64,000 bases of DNA from Salinibacillus xinjiangensis (GCF_009649735.1 NZ_WJNH01000001.1:515077-579076); one strand, 5' to 3'; shown: positions 38,110 through 48,072, counted from the first letter of the stretch. Made by a program: numbers and translations. Notes: a model not told the origin generated them from the letters alone.

Positions 38110-38307
38110 GTCATTTTTACCTCCTAAGTTCATTTAAGTTAAAATTATCATAATCAAATAATAAACTCAATAAACCCCTATTTATCGGGAGTTTTTCGGA
38201 AATAGATGATGTGATAAGCTGTGTTTTAGGTTACAATGTAGAACAGAATGATTCAAGGCAAAATAGACTATTATAAAACATATAATAAGTGAAGGGAGAT
38301 TTAACTG

Positions 38308-38796
38308 ATGAACGTTTCAGTTTCACAATTACCAGGAATCGGTCAAAAGATAGAATTTAAGACGGCAGAAGATAGCATGCTCGTCTTAATTGTCCATCAT
38401 ACAGGGAAAAGGGAATTATACTTTTTTGAGGATGCCGATAGTGATGAAGCGGATTTTGTTATGGATTTAACAGGGGATGAAACAAGGGAGTTAGGGGCGC
38501 AATTACTAGGTGCTACGTATCAACCAGTGGATGCAGATAAATTAAAAATGTTTAAAAATCAAATTGTGATTGATTGGGTAAAATTAAAGCCTGATTCCCC
38601 ATTAATTGGTAAAACATTGGAAGAATCGGAAATTCGAAATAAAACTGGAGCCACTGTTATGGGGATTATTCAAAATGATGAAATCATAGCAGCTCCTGGA
38701 CCTGATAACCTATTGACTGCGAATGATGTTCTAATGATTGTAGGAAAAAAAGATCAAGTTAACTATTTAGAGGCCTTTTGTAAAGGAGAGGACTGA
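38308..38796 (+). CDS. khtT: K+/H+ antiporter regulatory subunit KhtT
   Basis: Soluble protein of 162 residues: an N-terminal KhtT-specific part (to about 80) and a C-terminal RCK_C/TrkA-C domain (about 85-160: IVIDWVKLKPDSPLIGKTL, then DVLMIVGKKDQ). In B. subtilis KhtT controls KhtU and binds c-di-AMP through this domain. The following khtU starts 6 nt after the stop. AAGGGAG is the SD. Confidence 0.9.
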   Translation: MNVSVSQLPGIGQKIEFKTAEDSMLVLIVHHTGKRELYFFEDADSDEADFVMDLTGDETRELGAQLLGATYQPVDADKLKMFKNQIVIDWVKLKPDSPLIGKTLEESEIRNKTGATVMGIIQNDEIIAAPGPDNLLTANDVLMIVGKKDQVNYLEAFCKGED

Positions 38797-38801
38797 TTAT
38801 T

Positions 38802-39977
38802 GTGGACCTACCAAGCTTATTAGTTGCAGGATTAATCCTACTAGGTATCTTTTGGCTAGGTTATTTAAGTTTAAAAATAAAATTTCCGAATGTCATTTTA
38901 TATATATTGTTTGGCGTTTTGGTGGCAGACTACTTAACACATAATGAAATTTTACACTTTGCCAGTGAGATTGGGATCGTTTTATTATTTTTCTTATTAG
39001 GCTTGGAGTTTAATGTGCGTCGTCTTGCTGGAATTGCCACGAAAATCTGGCCTGCTGGCTTGATGGATGTGGTTTTAAACATTGGGGTTGTCATGCTCAT
39101 TTGCTCTTTTTTTGGACTAGATTTGTTAACTTCATTCTTAATTGGCGGTGTGGCCTATGCCACTAGTTCATCCATTACGGCGAAGCTATTGGATGACACA
39201 GGGCGCATGGCAAACAGAGAAACAGAATATATTTTAGCGTTATTGATTTTTGAGGATTTAGTTGCCCCCATTGTGGTCGCTGTCCTGATGGGAATTACGA
39301 GCGGTGACAGCTTTACAACCATGGATTTCTTAATTCTAATTGGAAAAATAATTGCCCTGACAGCTGGAGCTATTGTGCTCAGTAAAACACTATTTAAGCA
39401 TTTTGAAAGGTTTTTACATAAGATTGACGATGAAGACTTTAAAATAGCTTTACTGATTGGATTAGCTTTATCTTATGGGGGATTAGCCTTATTACTAGGA
39501 CTTTCTGAAGTTCTAGGTGCATTCTTAGCTGGTATGATGCTAGCAGAAATGCACAAAATTGAAAAGGTTGAACAAACGGTACATCCAATTAAAGATTTGA
39601 TGTTACCCACCTTTTTTATTTATTTCGGTACAACGATACAACTAGGCGATGGCGTTCCGATGCTAGGATTTTTAATTATTTTACTTGTATGGTCCATTAT
39701 TGCTAAAATGTTAGTAGGTATATTAGGTGGACGACTATATGGTCTGTCGAAACGTTTAGCCTTTAAAGCTGGCTTATCCATTTGTGCTAGAGGTGAATTT
39801 TCGGTTGTTATTGCAAGCTTGGCAACAGGGGTCATGAAGATTTTTGCTGGGGTTTATATTATTATTGCAGCGTTTATCGGAATGCTACTGTTCGGGCAGG
39901 CGTCCAAGCTAACTACTATGGTGTATGGGAAACCACCTAAGAAAAAGAAACAAGATTTAAGAGTACCTGGTACGTGA
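38802..39977 (+). CDS. khtU: K+/H+ antiporter KhtU (CPA2 family)
   Basis: Monovalent cation:proton antiporter of the CPA2 (KefB-like) family, 391 residues, about 12 helices. Features are the LLFFLLGLEF segment near 55-64, the ion-site loop ILALLIFEDLVAPIVVAVL near 145-163 with the conserved Asp, and CARGEFSVVIASLA near 327. Start GTG 38802, preceded by AAAGGAGAGG. With KhtT it exports potassium for pH and K+ homeostasis. Basic C-terminal tail. Confidence 0.9.
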   Translation: MDLPSLLVAGLILLGIFWLGYLSLKIKFPNVILYILFGVLVADYLTHNEILHFASEIGIVLLFFLLGLEFNVRRLAGIATKIWPAGLMDVVLNIGVVMLICSFFGLDLLTSFLIGGVAYATSSSITAKLLDDTGRMANRETEYILALLIFEDLVAPIVVAVLMGITSGDSFTTMDFLILIGKIIALTAGAIVLSKTLFKHFERFLHKIDDEDFKIALLIGLALSYGGLALLLGLSEVLGAFLAGMMLAEMHKIEKVEQTVHPIKDLMLPTFFIYFGTTIQLGDGVPMLGFLIILLVWSIIAKMLVGILGGRLYGLSKRLAFKAGLSICARGEFSVVIASLATGVMKIFAGVYIIIAAFIGMLLFGQASKLTTMVYGKPPKKKKQDLRVPGT

Positions 39978-40004
39978 GGAAATACAGTTTATTAGGAAAA
40001 GGTA

Positions 40005-40211
40005 GTGATTAAGGGAATGGGTTTTTTATATTTCCCTGAAGATGGGGTGGAATATCTTCCTGCTATCATCGTGCTTTTATTATTTTCGATAGCAGCAATT
40101 ATCATCACAAGGATGTTTTTTCGAATTTCCAAAAAGGAAGAAGAGAAGTTTAACCAACAATATGGTGACCGAATAAATCTTGATCCAGATCAAGGTAAGT
40201 CAAAAAAATAA
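40005..40211 (+). CDS. Small single-pass membrane protein after khtU
   Basis: Protein of up to 68 residues: one transmembrane helix (LPAIIVLLLFSIAAIIITRMFF) and a charged cytoplasmic tail (SKKEEEKFNQQYGDRINLD). The start is uncertain: GTG 40005 after AAAAGGTA, or ATG 40017. It follows khtU by 27 nt without a terminator and has a terminator behind it, so it is in the khtTU transcript. It does not resemble the third B. subtilis gene (khtS) as I know it. Confidence 0.7.
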   Translation: MIKGMGFLYFPEDGVEYLPAIIVLLLFSIAAIIITRMFFRISKKEEEKFNQQYGDRINLDPDQGKSKK

Positions 40212-40223
40212 TTTATATTGTGA

Positions 40224-40262
40224 AATACACCTCTATTTTATTAAAAGGGGTGTATTTTTTCA
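40224..40262 (+). terminator. Terminator of the khtTU unit
   Basis: AATACACC and GGTGTATT with an internal TTTT/AAAA stem, followed by T6. Confidence 0.85.
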
Positions 40263-40370
40263 TTTTAGTACTTTTCGTTTATTTTCAAGTTAGTATGGAA
40301 AAACTAGCTTTGAGAACTTTAACAAGTGAGAACCATTAGTATAAAAGCAAAGAAAGGTAGTTGTTTGTTC

Positions 40371-40952
40371 ATGAGAGCTATTTCTGTAACCCTAATGCTT
40401 TCAGTTGTCATCATTTTAGCAGCTTGTAATGAACAAAGCCGTTCTCCTATTGAGGTTGATATGTACAACCCTGATGGTGACTCGTTAGGTACGGCCACGT
40501 TTTCAGAGCAGCCAGATGGGGTTCAAATTAAATTAAAACTTTCCGGTTTTGAATCAGGATTACATGGTATTCATGTACATGAATACCCGAAATGTGAAGG
40601 ACCAGATTTTAAAACAGCCGGGAACCATTTTAATCCAGAATCAAAGCTTCACGGGCTGATGCATCCTGAAGGCCCACATTTAGGGGATATGCCTAATTTG
40701 GAGGTAGCTGAAGACGGAAAGATTGATACAGAAGTAATGGTACAGGGTGCGACCTTGAAAGATGATAAAAACTCTCTATTAGTAGGAGAAGGAACGTCAT
40801 TAATTATTCACGAAAAGCAAGATGATGGAATAACACAGCCAGCTGGTGAGTCAGGAGCAAGAATCGCATGTGGCAAAATTACGTTAAATGAAAGTAACGA
40901 AACAGAATCACCTTCAAACCCAGCGGATGACGGTCCGCAGAAAGAAGAATAA
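40371..40952 (+). CDS. sodC: Cu/Zn superoxide dismutase-like lipoprotein SodC
   Basis: Lipoprotein of 193 residues: lipobox LAAC near residue 20, then the SodC fold. Metal ligands are visible in GIHVHEYP (two Cu His), AGNHFNP (bridging His), LHGLMHPEGPHLGDMPN (zinc His and Asp) and IIHEKQDD (Cu His), and the active-site Arg in GARIACGKI; the disulfide cysteines are also present. All ligands present suggest activity at the cell surface, unlike some Bacillus YojM homologues that lack a copper ligand. The C-terminus is acidic and Pro-rich. A TTG at 40365 is an alternative start. Confidence 0.9.
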   Translation: MRAISVTLMLSVVIILAACNEQSRSPIEVDMYNPDGDSLGTATFSEQPDGVQIKLKLSGFESGLHGIHVHEYPKCEGPDFKTAGNHFNPESKLHGLMHPEGPHLGDMPNLEVAEDGKIDTEVMVQGATLKDDKNSLLVGEGTSLIIHEKQDDGITQPAGESGARIACGKITLNESNETESPSNPADDGPQKEE

Positions 40953-40992
40953 GGACAGGGTTTGAATTATTTTGTTGCCTTGTATTCGTAAT

Positions 40993-41442
40993 TGATAGAA
41001 AATGCGACGTAAATATAGCATAACTTGTTTCCAAATATCAATTTGATGAGTGCGGAACCATCGCTACGGAAATACACTTCGCTTTCCGCGGGCGAGCGGT
41101 GAGCCTCCTCACTACGTTGCGGGGTCTCACCTGTCTCTTTGATCCCACAGGAGTCTCCGTGTATTTCCTCCGCTTTAGACTGTGTCTCATTCGTTTATTT
41201 AGAGCTGACTATTGGAAAACAAAAGCTTTTAACCACGCATTCATCAAAACACTCCAATAGTGGAGGCAGAATACGGAGACTCCTATGGGAGGAAGCGTGG
41301 TGAAGACCCCGCAGGAAGCGGTCTTTGCTTCCGAGGAGGCTGAGGCCGTGCCCATGGAAAGCGGAGAATTCTGCCGGAACGGTTTGCATGCACTCATCAG
41401 AATGACTTGGGAGCCACTTTTTTTACGTCGCAGTTTATATCT
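40993..41442. repeat. MITE-like intergenic element, copy C
   Basis: Ends GATAGAAAATGCGACGTAA (40993-41011) and TTACGTCGCAGTTTATATC (41424-41442) are inverted repeats. Subterminal GATGAGTGC and GCACTCATC are also inverted. Inside, two GC-rich modules face each other (CACAGGAGTCTCCGTGTATT near 41148 versus AATACGGAGACTCCTATGGG near 41270). No transposase. It fills the 548-nt gap between sodC and patB; the short ORFs within it are repeats, not genes. Confidence 0.75.
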
Positions 41443-41459
41443 ATTTTCAAATAAGAACG

Positions 41460-41496
41460 AAAAAAAGGGATGAAACCGTAGTAACGGTTCATCCCA
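41460..41496 (-). terminator. Terminator after patB
   Basis: Minus strand GGGATGAACCGTT pairs with AACGGTTTCATCCC-type arm (41467-41495), followed by T6. Confidence 0.87.
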
Positions 41497-41500
41497 CTTT

Positions 41501-42670
41501 TTATCCGTTAAGAGCTTGTATAATACGGTTTACTCCTTCGACTACAATCTCGTTTGGACAGGCGATATTCATTCGCATAAATCCATCACCTTCACGTCCA
41601 AAGGAAAGGCCATCATTTAATCCAACCTTTGCGTTTGAAACGAAAAATTGCTTTAGTTCACTCGAGCTTAGACCCATTTGTCTACAGTCAAGCCATAGTA
41701 AGTAAGTCCCCTCTGCATCAAGCACTTTGATTTGGTCTGTGTGTTCATGAATTTTCTCTTGAACATACTTCTTGTTTTCATCTAATACTTGAATTAATTG
41801 ATCAAGCCACTCTTCACCATGTAAATAAGCAGCTTCCATGGCAACAATACCAAACGTATTTAACATACCTAGTCCTTGACTAGAAAATTGTTTTTCAATG
41901 CTTTTCCTTTTTTTTTCATTTGGAACAATTAAATATGAAGCCTGTAGGCCCGCGAGATTAAAGGTTTTGGATGGAGCCATACAAGTTATCACTTGTTCTC
42001 GAATTTCATCTGAAAAAGATGCCATTGGGATATGGGTATGTTCAGGATAAGTCAAATCCCCATGAATTTCATCAGAAATAATGGTTACATTATGTTTTAA
42101 GCATAAGTCAGCCATTTTGTGAAGCTCATCCTCTGTCCACACTCTTCCTAAAGGGTTATGTGGGCTACACAATATAAACAGTGTAACCTGATCATCTGTA
42201 ACCTTTTGTTCGAAGTCCTCAAAGTCAATTTCATATCTTCCATCTTTTAATTGGAGGCTATTTTTGACAATCTTTCGTCCATGTTTTTCAACAGCACCAT
42301 AAAAGGGTGGGTATACAGGAGTTTGTATGAGTATATGGTCGTTCTCATTGGATAAGGCTTGCACCGCCATATGTAGCGAAGTGACCACACCAGGACTAAA
42401 TAATAACCATTTTTCATCAATGTCCCATTGATGTCTCTTTTTTACCCATTGTTGGATCGCCCCTTTTACAGGCTGATCGGTAATCGTATAGCCATATATG
42501 TTATGTTGAGCTCTCTCGACAATTGCATCTTTTACTGCATCTGTGGAAGGGAAATCCATATCCGCAACCCACATAGGTAGAACATCTTTGTTTTGAAAGA
42601 TCGATTCTCTTAAGTCCCATTTCACAGATCTTGTGCCGGTTCTTGTAACGGTGTTTCGAAACTTTTCCAT
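41501..42670 (-). CDS. patB: PatB/MalY-type C-S lyase (PLP aminotransferase fold)
   Basis: Fold-type I PLP enzyme of 389 residues, PatB/MalY group (cystathionine beta-lyase type). PLP Lys lies in MAPSKTFNLAGLQ near 235; CSPHNPLGRVW near 168 and SDEIHGDLTYP near 200 are family motifs, and the C-terminal Arg is in MRMNIACP. Likely cleaves cystathionine or other cysteine S-conjugates to pyruvate, ammonia and thiol. Monocistronic with its own terminator. Confidence 0.92.
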   Translation of the reverse strand: MEKFRNTVTRTGTRSVKWDLRESIFQNKDVLPMWVADMDFPSTDAVKDAIVERAQHNIYGYTITDQPVKGAIQQWVKKRHQWDIDEKWLLFSPGVVTSLHMAVQALSNENDHILIQTPVYPPFYGAVEKHGRKIVKNSLQLKDGRYEIDFEDFEQKVTDDQVTLFILCSPHNPLGRVWTEDELHKMADLCLKHNVTIISDEIHGDLTYPEHTHIPMASFSDEIREQVITCMAPSKTFNLAGLQASYLIVPNEKKRKSIEKQFSSQGLGMLNTFGIVAMEAAYLHGEEWLDQLIQVLDENKKYVQEKIHEHTDQIKVLDAEGTYLLWLDCRQMGLSSSELKQFFVSNAKVGLNDGLSFGREGDGFMRMNIACPNEIVVEGVNRIIQALNG

Positions 42671-42773
42671 TCTAAAACCCCTCTCTTATGTAAACAGGAT
42701 TACTATTCATATCATACAAAACTCTTTATAAAAAGGACAATATTTTACTTTGAAGATATTAAGGCAAAAAAAA

Positions 42774-42797
42774 AGCAAAGCGTTATAACGCTTTGCT
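42774..42797 (-). terminator. Orphan minus-strand terminator
   Basis: AGCAAAGCGTTATAACGCTT plus TGCT is a perfect 24-bp palindrome followed by T9 on the minus strand. No minus-strand ORF lies upstream (42798-43046), so it may end a small RNA or an antisense transcript. Confidence 0.6.
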
Positions 42798-43046
42798 ACA
42801 CAGGGGGAATACGAGAAAGTCTTACATTAGTTACTATTACCGTTATTTCCAAAATCTAAACATAAAATTTTAATTTTTTCTTAGGGCAAAAGAACTATTT
42901 TGAATTACTTTAATTTGAACCTGATAACTAGCCCTTCAAGCAATTACTCTCATAGAGGCCAGTAAGTATTTTTGATTGTCCCCTTTGTTTATGATAAAAT
43001 CATTAAATGCGTAAGAAAGAGAAAAAATAGTCGGGAGTTGTTCGTC

Positions 43047-43442
43047 ATGGCAGAAAAGTTTGAAGTAGGTCAAGTTTTAGAAGGTAAAGTAACAGGTATT
43101 CAACCATATGGAGCATTCGTTGCACTTGATGAGGAAGTTCAAGGACTTGTTCATATATCCGAAGTTACACACGGATTTGTTAAAGATATTAATGAGCATT
43201 TAAACGTAGGGGATACAGTTAACGTAAAAGTGCTAAATATCGATGAGGAGAAAGGAAAGTATTCCTTGTCCATTCGTGCAACAGAGGAGCCGCCGAAAAA
43301 GGTGGAGAAACCAAAGAAACAAAACAAACGTCAACAACCACAAGAAGAATCTAATGCGGCAGTTGGCTTTAACACTCTTAAAGACAAGTTGGAGGATTGG
43401 ATTCAACAATCTAAAGAACGTGAAGAAACATACCGTAACTAA
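43047..43442 (+). CDS. yugI: S1-domain general stress protein 13 (YugI)
   Basis: RNA-binding protein of 131 residues. A single S1 domain (about 5-75) reads EVGQVLEGKVTGIQPYGAFV and then GLVHISEV; a basic, Gln-rich linker (PPKKVEKPKKQNKRQQP) and a C-terminal helix follow. It matches GSP13/YugI, a ribosome-associated stress protein. ATG 43047 has GGGAG 9 nt upstream; the frame is open further up without a site. Confidence 0.9.
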   Translation: MAEKFEVGQVLEGKVTGIQPYGAFVALDEEVQGLVHISEVTHGFVKDINEHLNVGDTVNVKVLNIDEEKGKYSLSIRATEEPPKKVEKPKKQNKRQQPQEESNAAVGFNTLKDKLEDWIQQSKEREETYRN

Positions 43443-43443
43443 G

Positions 43444-43617
43444 AAAAGCGCAAGCACCTTCGAAACAAGAAAAAACACTTGTTTCTGCGAAGATTATTCT
43501 AAGAAGCATTCCTTAGTGCTCAGCCCCGATAGGCATAAGTCAAGCCTTGGCGTGGCGTTTTTTGCTACATAGGGGATTGACTTATGACCCGAGGGGCTAG
43601 GCGCTGGAGCTAGACAT
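43444..43617. repeat. Bacillaceae-type extended inverted-repeat element
   Basis: Long imperfect hairpin after yugI: AGCGCAAGC at the left and GGCGCTGGAGC at the right; inside, AGCCCC (43522) with GGGGCT (43593) and CATAAGTCAA (43534) with TTGACTTATG (43577). The terminal words resemble a repeat I know from many Bacillaceae genomes between genes. Together with the terminator behind it, it fills the 335-nt gap before yugJ. Confidence 0.7.
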
Positions 43618-43647
43618 TTTTGAATTATATATTTCCTTTAATCAAAA

Positions 43648-43691
43648 GGCATCGACAGATCGGATTCGATCTCAAGTCGATGTCTTTTTTT
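43648..43691 (+). terminator. Terminator between yugI repeat and yugJ
   Basis: GGCATCGAC pairs with GTCGATGTC enclosing GATCG/CGATC, followed by T7. Confidence 0.82.
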
Positions 43692-43777
43692 GTTTTTAAA
43701 AATGAAATTTTTGATTTTATCCTGTAAATAGAACATAATAAAAATGTGTGCTTAAAAGAAGGAAAGGGGTTTTTTTG

Positions 43778-44941
43778 ATGGAAAACTTTATGTTTTATAA
43801 TCCGACTAAGCTTGTATTTGGAAATGGACAATTAGAAAAACTACCAAAATTGGTTCCAAATGATGCCCAAAACGTTTTGATTGTTTATGGTGGCGGTAGC
43901 ATTAAGCGAAACGGACTATATGATCGAGTAATACAACAACTAAAAACTATAAATGTGAATGTCCATGAATTAGCTGGGGTTGAACCGAATCCTCGCCTGT
44001 CAACAGTGAAAAAGGGACAGGAAATTTGTAAACAAGAACAAATTGATTTTATTCTAGCTGTTGGTGGCGGAAGTGTAATTGATTGTACGAAGACTATTTC
44101 TGCGGCAGCCAAGTATGATGGAGATCCGTGGGATTTAGTGACAAAAAAAGTTAAACCAGAAGACGCCGTGCCATTTGGTACCGTATTAACCATTGCTGCT
44201 ACTGGTTCTGAAATGAATTCAGGAGCCGTTATTACAAATTGGGAAACCAATGAAAAATATGGCTGGGGAAGCCCACTCTTATTCCCGCAATTTTCCATTT
44301 TAGAACCGAAAAATACATATACCGTACCAAAGGATCAAACCATCTATGGAATGGTTGACATGATGACGCACATTTTAGAGCAATATTTCCATCAGCCAAC
44401 TAATGCACCCGTTCAGGATAGAATGTGTGAAGGAGTTCTCAAGACGGTAATAGAGACTGCACCTAAGCTCCTTGAAGATTTGGAGTCCCCACAGCACCGG
44501 GAGACGATTCTTTATGCAGGTACCATTGCTCTAAATGGAATGCTCCAAATGGGTTACCGTGGAGACTGGGCAACTCATAACATTGAACATGCCGTATCTG
44601 CCGTATACGATATTCCTCATGCTGGTGGATTAGCTATTCTATTTCCAAACTGGATGAAACATAACATCGACACGAATACCGAGCGTTTTAAACAATTAGC
44701 GGTTCGTGTATTTGACGTAGATCCAAGCGGAAAATCTGACAAGGAAGTGGCCCTAGAGGGAGTTGAAAAGCTTAGAAGCTTCTGGGATTCCCTGGGAGCA
44801 CCAAACCGACTAGCTGATTATGATATTGATGATTCACAGCTTGACTTAATGACCAATCGAGCTATGGCAAACGGTGCATTCGGGAACTTTCGTAAATTAG
44901 AAAAAGAAGATGTACTAAGTATATTAAGAGAATCATTATAA
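43778..44941 (+). CDS. yugJ: Iron-containing alcohol dehydrogenase YugJ (butanol dehydrogenase type)
   Basis: Group III metal-dependent alcohol dehydrogenase, 387 residues. The NAD(P) loop [12 protein letters not shown] is near 90-101. Metal ligands fit [14 protein letters not shown] (Asp and His near 195-200) and [19 protein letters not shown] (two His near 265-280). Likely reduces medium-chain aldehydes with NAD(P)H. ATG 43778 follows GGAAAGGGG and gives the family N-terminus; the upstream frame is unsupported. Confidence 0.92.
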   Translation: MENFMFYNPTKLVFGNGQLEKLPKLVPNDAQNVLIVYGGGSIKRNGLYDRVIQQLKTINVNVHELAGVEPNPRLSTVKKGQEICKQEQIDFILAVGGGSVIDCTKTISAAAKYDGDPWDLVTKKVKPEDAVPFGTVLTIAATGSEMNSGAVITNWETNEKYGWGSPLLFPQFSILEPKNTYTVPKDQTIYGMVDMMTHILEQYFHQPTNAPVQDRMCEGVLKTVIETAPKLLEDLESPQHRETILYAGTIALNGMLQMGYRGDWATHNIEHAVSAVYDIPHAGGLAILFPNWMKHNIDTNTERFKQLAVRVFDVDPSGKSDKEVALEGVEKLRSFWDSLGAPNRLADYDIDDSQLDLMTNRAMANGAFGNFRKLEKEDVLSILRESL

Positions 44942-45047
44942 AATCAATTGCATCCGTTTAGAGGTAATGGTATCTTTATATTTCGATTAAAATACTAATT
45001 TTACCTTATACTAACTAGAAGAGAACATAGGAAAAGGAGCGTTACAT

Positions 45048-46397
45048 GTGACTCACATTCAATTTCGCTATGATTATGCAGAACAGTTTATACAAGAACA
45101 TGAATTAGGCTTAATGGATGATGCAACTAAAGCTGCCCATGTTTCCCTACATAATAAAACAGGGGCAGGAAATGACTTTTTAGGCTGGTTAGATTTACCG
45201 AATGCATATGACAAAGAGGAGTTTGCTCGGGTTAAAAATGCAGCTAATAAAATTCAACAAAACTCCGATGTGCTTATCGTGATTGGAATTGGCGGTTCCT
45301 ATTTAGGCGCTAAAGCAGCTATTGAGGCATTGAATCATTCTTTCTATAACATGCTAGACCAAGAAAAACGTCAAACTCCACAAGTACTATTTGTAGGAAA
45401 TAATATTAGTGGACCATATGTAAAAGAATTATTTGATGTCTTAGAAGGCAAAGATGTATCTGTGAACGTCATTTCAAAGAGTGGTACGACAACAGAGCCT
45501 GCCATGGCCTTCCGTGTATTCCGCAAGTTTTTAGAAGACAAATATGGAAAAGAAGAAGCAAAACAACGCATTTTTGCTACAACTGACAAGGAAAAGGGTG
45601 CTTTGAAAACTTTAGCTACCGATGAAGGCTATGAAACCTTTGTCATCCCTGATGATGTAGGGGGGCGTTTTTCAGTCTTAACTGCTGTTGGCCTTTTACC
45701 TATTGCGGTTACAGGTGTGGATATTGATGAGATGATGAAAGGTGCACAGCTGGCTACCCAAGAGTTAAACGAAAACAATGTGAGTTCAAACATTGCTTAT
45801 CAATATGCAGCCATTCGCAATATTTTATATCAAAAAGGGAAATCAGTAGAATTACTCATAAACTACGAGCCTTCTCTACAATATTTTTCTGAATGGTGGA
45901 AGCAATTGTTTGGAGAAAGTGAAGGGAAAGACCAAAAAGGAATTTACCCGTCCTCTGCTAATTTTACGACCGATTTACATTCACTTGGGCAGTATATTCA
46001 AGATGGCCGTAAGCAAATGTTTGAAACGGTAATCCAAGTCAATCAACCACGTCAAGATGTAGACATTCCAAATGATGAGCAAAATCTAGACGGACTTAAT
46101 TACTTGCTAGGGAAGACCTTTGATGATGTGAATAAAAAAGCATTTGAAGGAACTGTCCTTGCGCATACTGACGGACAGGTACCAAACTTAGTCATTGAAA
46201 TTCCTCAATTAGATGCCTTTACGTTTGGATATCTTGTTTATTTCTTTGAAAAGGCTTGTGCGATAAGTGGCTATTTACTAGGAGTAAATCCTTTTGATCA
46301 GCCTGGTGTAGAGGATTATAAGAAAAATATGTTTGCGTTGTTAGGAAAACCAGGTTTTGAAGAAGAAAAAGAAAAACTGGAGAAAAGAACGAAATAA
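45048..46397 (+). CDS. pgi: Glucose-6-phosphate isomerase Pgi
   Basis: Glycolytic isomerase of 449 residues, the short bacillary type. The sugar-phosphate loops [11 protein letters not shown] (near 79) and [12 protein letters not shown] (near 142), the segment [19 protein letters not shown] (near 200) with catalytic Arg, and [14 protein letters not shown] (catalytic Glu near 290) are present. Start GTG 45048 after AAAGGAGC. Ends with its own terminator. Confidence 0.96.
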   Translation: MTHIQFRYDYAEQFIQEHELGLMDDATKAAHVSLHNKTGAGNDFLGWLDLPNAYDKEEFARVKNAANKIQQNSDVLIVIGIGGSYLGAKAAIEALNHSFYNMLDQEKRQTPQVLFVGNNISGPYVKELFDVLEGKDVSVNVISKSGTTTEPAMAFRVFRKFLEDKYGKEEAKQRIFATTDKEKGALKTLATDEGYETFVIPDDVGGRFSVLTAVGLLPIAVTGVDIDEMMKGAQLATQELNENNVSSNIAYQYAAIRNILYQKGKSVELLINYEPSLQYFSEWWKQLFGESEGKDQKGIYPSSANFTTDLHSLGQYIQDGRKQMFETVIQVNQPRQDVDIPNDEQNLDGLNYLLGKTFDDVNKKAFEGTVLAHTDGQVPNLVIEIPQLDAFTFGYLVYFFEKACAISGYLLGVNPFDQPGVEDYKKNMFALLGKPGFEEEKEKLEKRTK

Positions 46398-46398
46398 T

Positions 46399-46431
46399 CA
46401 AAAGGCTTTGTCAAATGACAAAGCCTTTTTT
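46399..46431 (+). terminator. Terminator after pgi
   Basis: AAAAGGCTTTGTCA and TGACAAAGCCTTTT form a 14-bp stem with a two-base loop, followed by T. Confidence 0.88.
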
Positions 46432-46549
46432 AACTGTTTCCGAAGAGTCCCCAAGATTCATATCTGTCAAATAGCCAAGTATTTCTAAAATCAAAATGTA
46501 TGTGCCGGGCATACTATGCGTAAACACGACTTAGAAAAGGTGAGTTTAC

Positions 46550-46954
46550 ATGTACAAGTTAGATTCAGGCATTGAAAATCAAGTCTTTAGCTTAATTGAC
46601 TTAGAAAATAAACTAAAACCAATCGGATTTACCATTGGAAGTAGCTGGGAGTATGACCATGGTTCTTTTGATTATCAAATGACTAATGAAGGGCGCTACT
46701 ACTTTGTTCGCATTCCCTTTACAGCTGAAATTGGTCAACTCGATGAACCGGGTGTTCAGGTTCGAGTTGGTAAACCATTTATATTAGGGCATCAGTATAC
46801 CGATGGAATCGATGAAGATGTCATGATTGGGAATATAACAGCTGGTATTAATCAGTTTCAGTCACCAACAGACCCTGACACAGAGGTGCCAGATGAGTAT
46901 ATCCATCAAGGGAATGAAATTATAAAAAACGTTGAGAAAGCCTTAATCTCTTAA
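46550..46954 (+). CDS. yugN: YugN-like family protein
   Basis: Protein of 134 residues matching the YugN-like family: [20 protein letters not shown] near 31-50, then [16 protein letters not shown], and [10 protein letters not shown]. Function unknown. AAAGGTGAG is the SD. Its last 12 bases overlap the end of the convergent yugO gene. Confidence 0.87.
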   Translation: MYKLDSGIENQVFSLIDLENKLKPIGFTIGSSWEYDHGSFDYQMTNEGRYYFVRIPFTAEIGQLDEPGVQVRVGKPFILGHQYTDGIDEDVMIGNITAGINQFQSPTDPDTEVPDEYIHQGNEIIKNVEKALIS

Positions 46955-47941
46955 GGAAGCGAGTACAATTAAACGATCATTTATTTCTAGTTTCATCTGG
47001 AAAGGAGGGTTTATAATGACCTCTCCTTTTCGGATGATTCCAAGTAACAACCCATCTTTTTTTACATAATCATTGGAACATTCTAGGAAGGTTTGATTTA
47101 TATGTTCATCTGCTACGTCGTGCTCGATATATTGCTGACTAGCCAGTTGTTCCAACATAATATCAAATGGTTTAACCGATTGAATACGATATAACTCATG
47201 AAAAAATAAGGTACTCATAAAATCATTTGATCGAATGACAGTATTCGCTCCAGCACGTTCAGCATTCATTACATGCTCTTTCATTAAAACTTCAGCCACT
47301 ATAGGAGCTTCGGGATTAATGCCTCTAACAGCAATCGTACATAATATAGTTAATTGATCCGCCTGTTTTTCTGGTTTTGATTGATCAGAGGTAATCACAA
47401 TCTGTTTTGCATACTGCATATTGGCTTTATGTAGGGTGTCATCTAGTGAAGCATCACCTTGTATAAAGTGTAAATGATAAAACTTTTTCGGTGACTTTTT
47501 TAACGAATGATCAATCAGAACAATATCCTCCGCTGGTTTATTATCCTTAATCATTTGAAGGAGCTGTCTAGATCTTTCATTCCAGCCAATAATAACGACA
47601 TGCCCTCGTCCTTTAAAGGCGACCTCTCCTTGGTCAATTTCTTTTTCTCGTTTCACTACTCCCGTAGAGACCGTAACCATGTAATAAGTAACAATTCCCC
47701 CACCAGCTAAAATCATCATGATCCCCACAATTTTTCCAGCAATAGTAATTGGGACAAAATCACCATAGCCAACAGTCGACCCTGTAACAAAAGCCCACCA
47801 CAATCCATCAAATAAGCTCGGGAAATGCTCAGGCTCGATTAAGTGGATAATCCATCCAAATACAATCATGAAGAATAGGACGGTTAACAATAAACGAAAA
47901 TAAATAGGTATTTGAAAATACCAACGCCACAACATTTGCAT
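46943..47941 (-). CDS. yugO: Potassium channel YugO (TVGYGD filter with RCK domain)
   Basis: Two-helix K+ channel of 332 residues. TM1 lies at about 16-35, the selectivity filter TVGYGD at 56-61 and TM2 at about 70-92. An RCK (TrkA-N) domain follows with [16 protein letters not shown] and a C-terminal RCK_C-like part. In B. subtilis YugO mediates potassium release and electrical signalling in biofilms. ATG 47941 is chosen because GAGGGG is 7 nt upstream, and a TTG at 47956 lies before it. Convergent with yugN. Confidence 0.93.
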   Translation of the reverse strand: MQMLWRWYFQIPIYFRLLLTVLFFMIVFGWIIHLIEPEHFPSLFDGLWWAFVTGSTVGYGDFVPITIAGKIVGIMMILAGGGIVTYYMVTVSTGVVKREKEIDQGEVAFKGRGHVVIIGWNERSRQLLQMIKDNKPAEDIVLIDHSLKKSPKKFYHLHFIQGDASLDDTLHKANMQYAKQIVITSDQSKPEKQADQLTILCTIAVRGINPEAPIVAEVLMKEHVMNAERAGANTVIRSNDFMSTLFFHELYRIQSVKPFDIMLEQLASQQYIEHDVADEHINQTFLECSNDYVKKDGLLLGIIRKGEVIINPPFQMKLEINDRLIVLASLRD

Positions 47942-48072
47942 AGGAGTTCCCCTCAACTTTCATAACGTATCTTTTTCTACTATACTTATCTTTACAAAAA
48001 GGGTAGAATTTTCATTAGTCACTTATATAGTTTGAGAAGATTTTATCTATTCCATACATGGAGGAGATTAAG

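Noticed and set aside
41195-41473. Short ORFs in both directions between sodC and patB
   Set aside because: They lie within the MITE-like copy C, follow its inverted repeats and lack SD sites.
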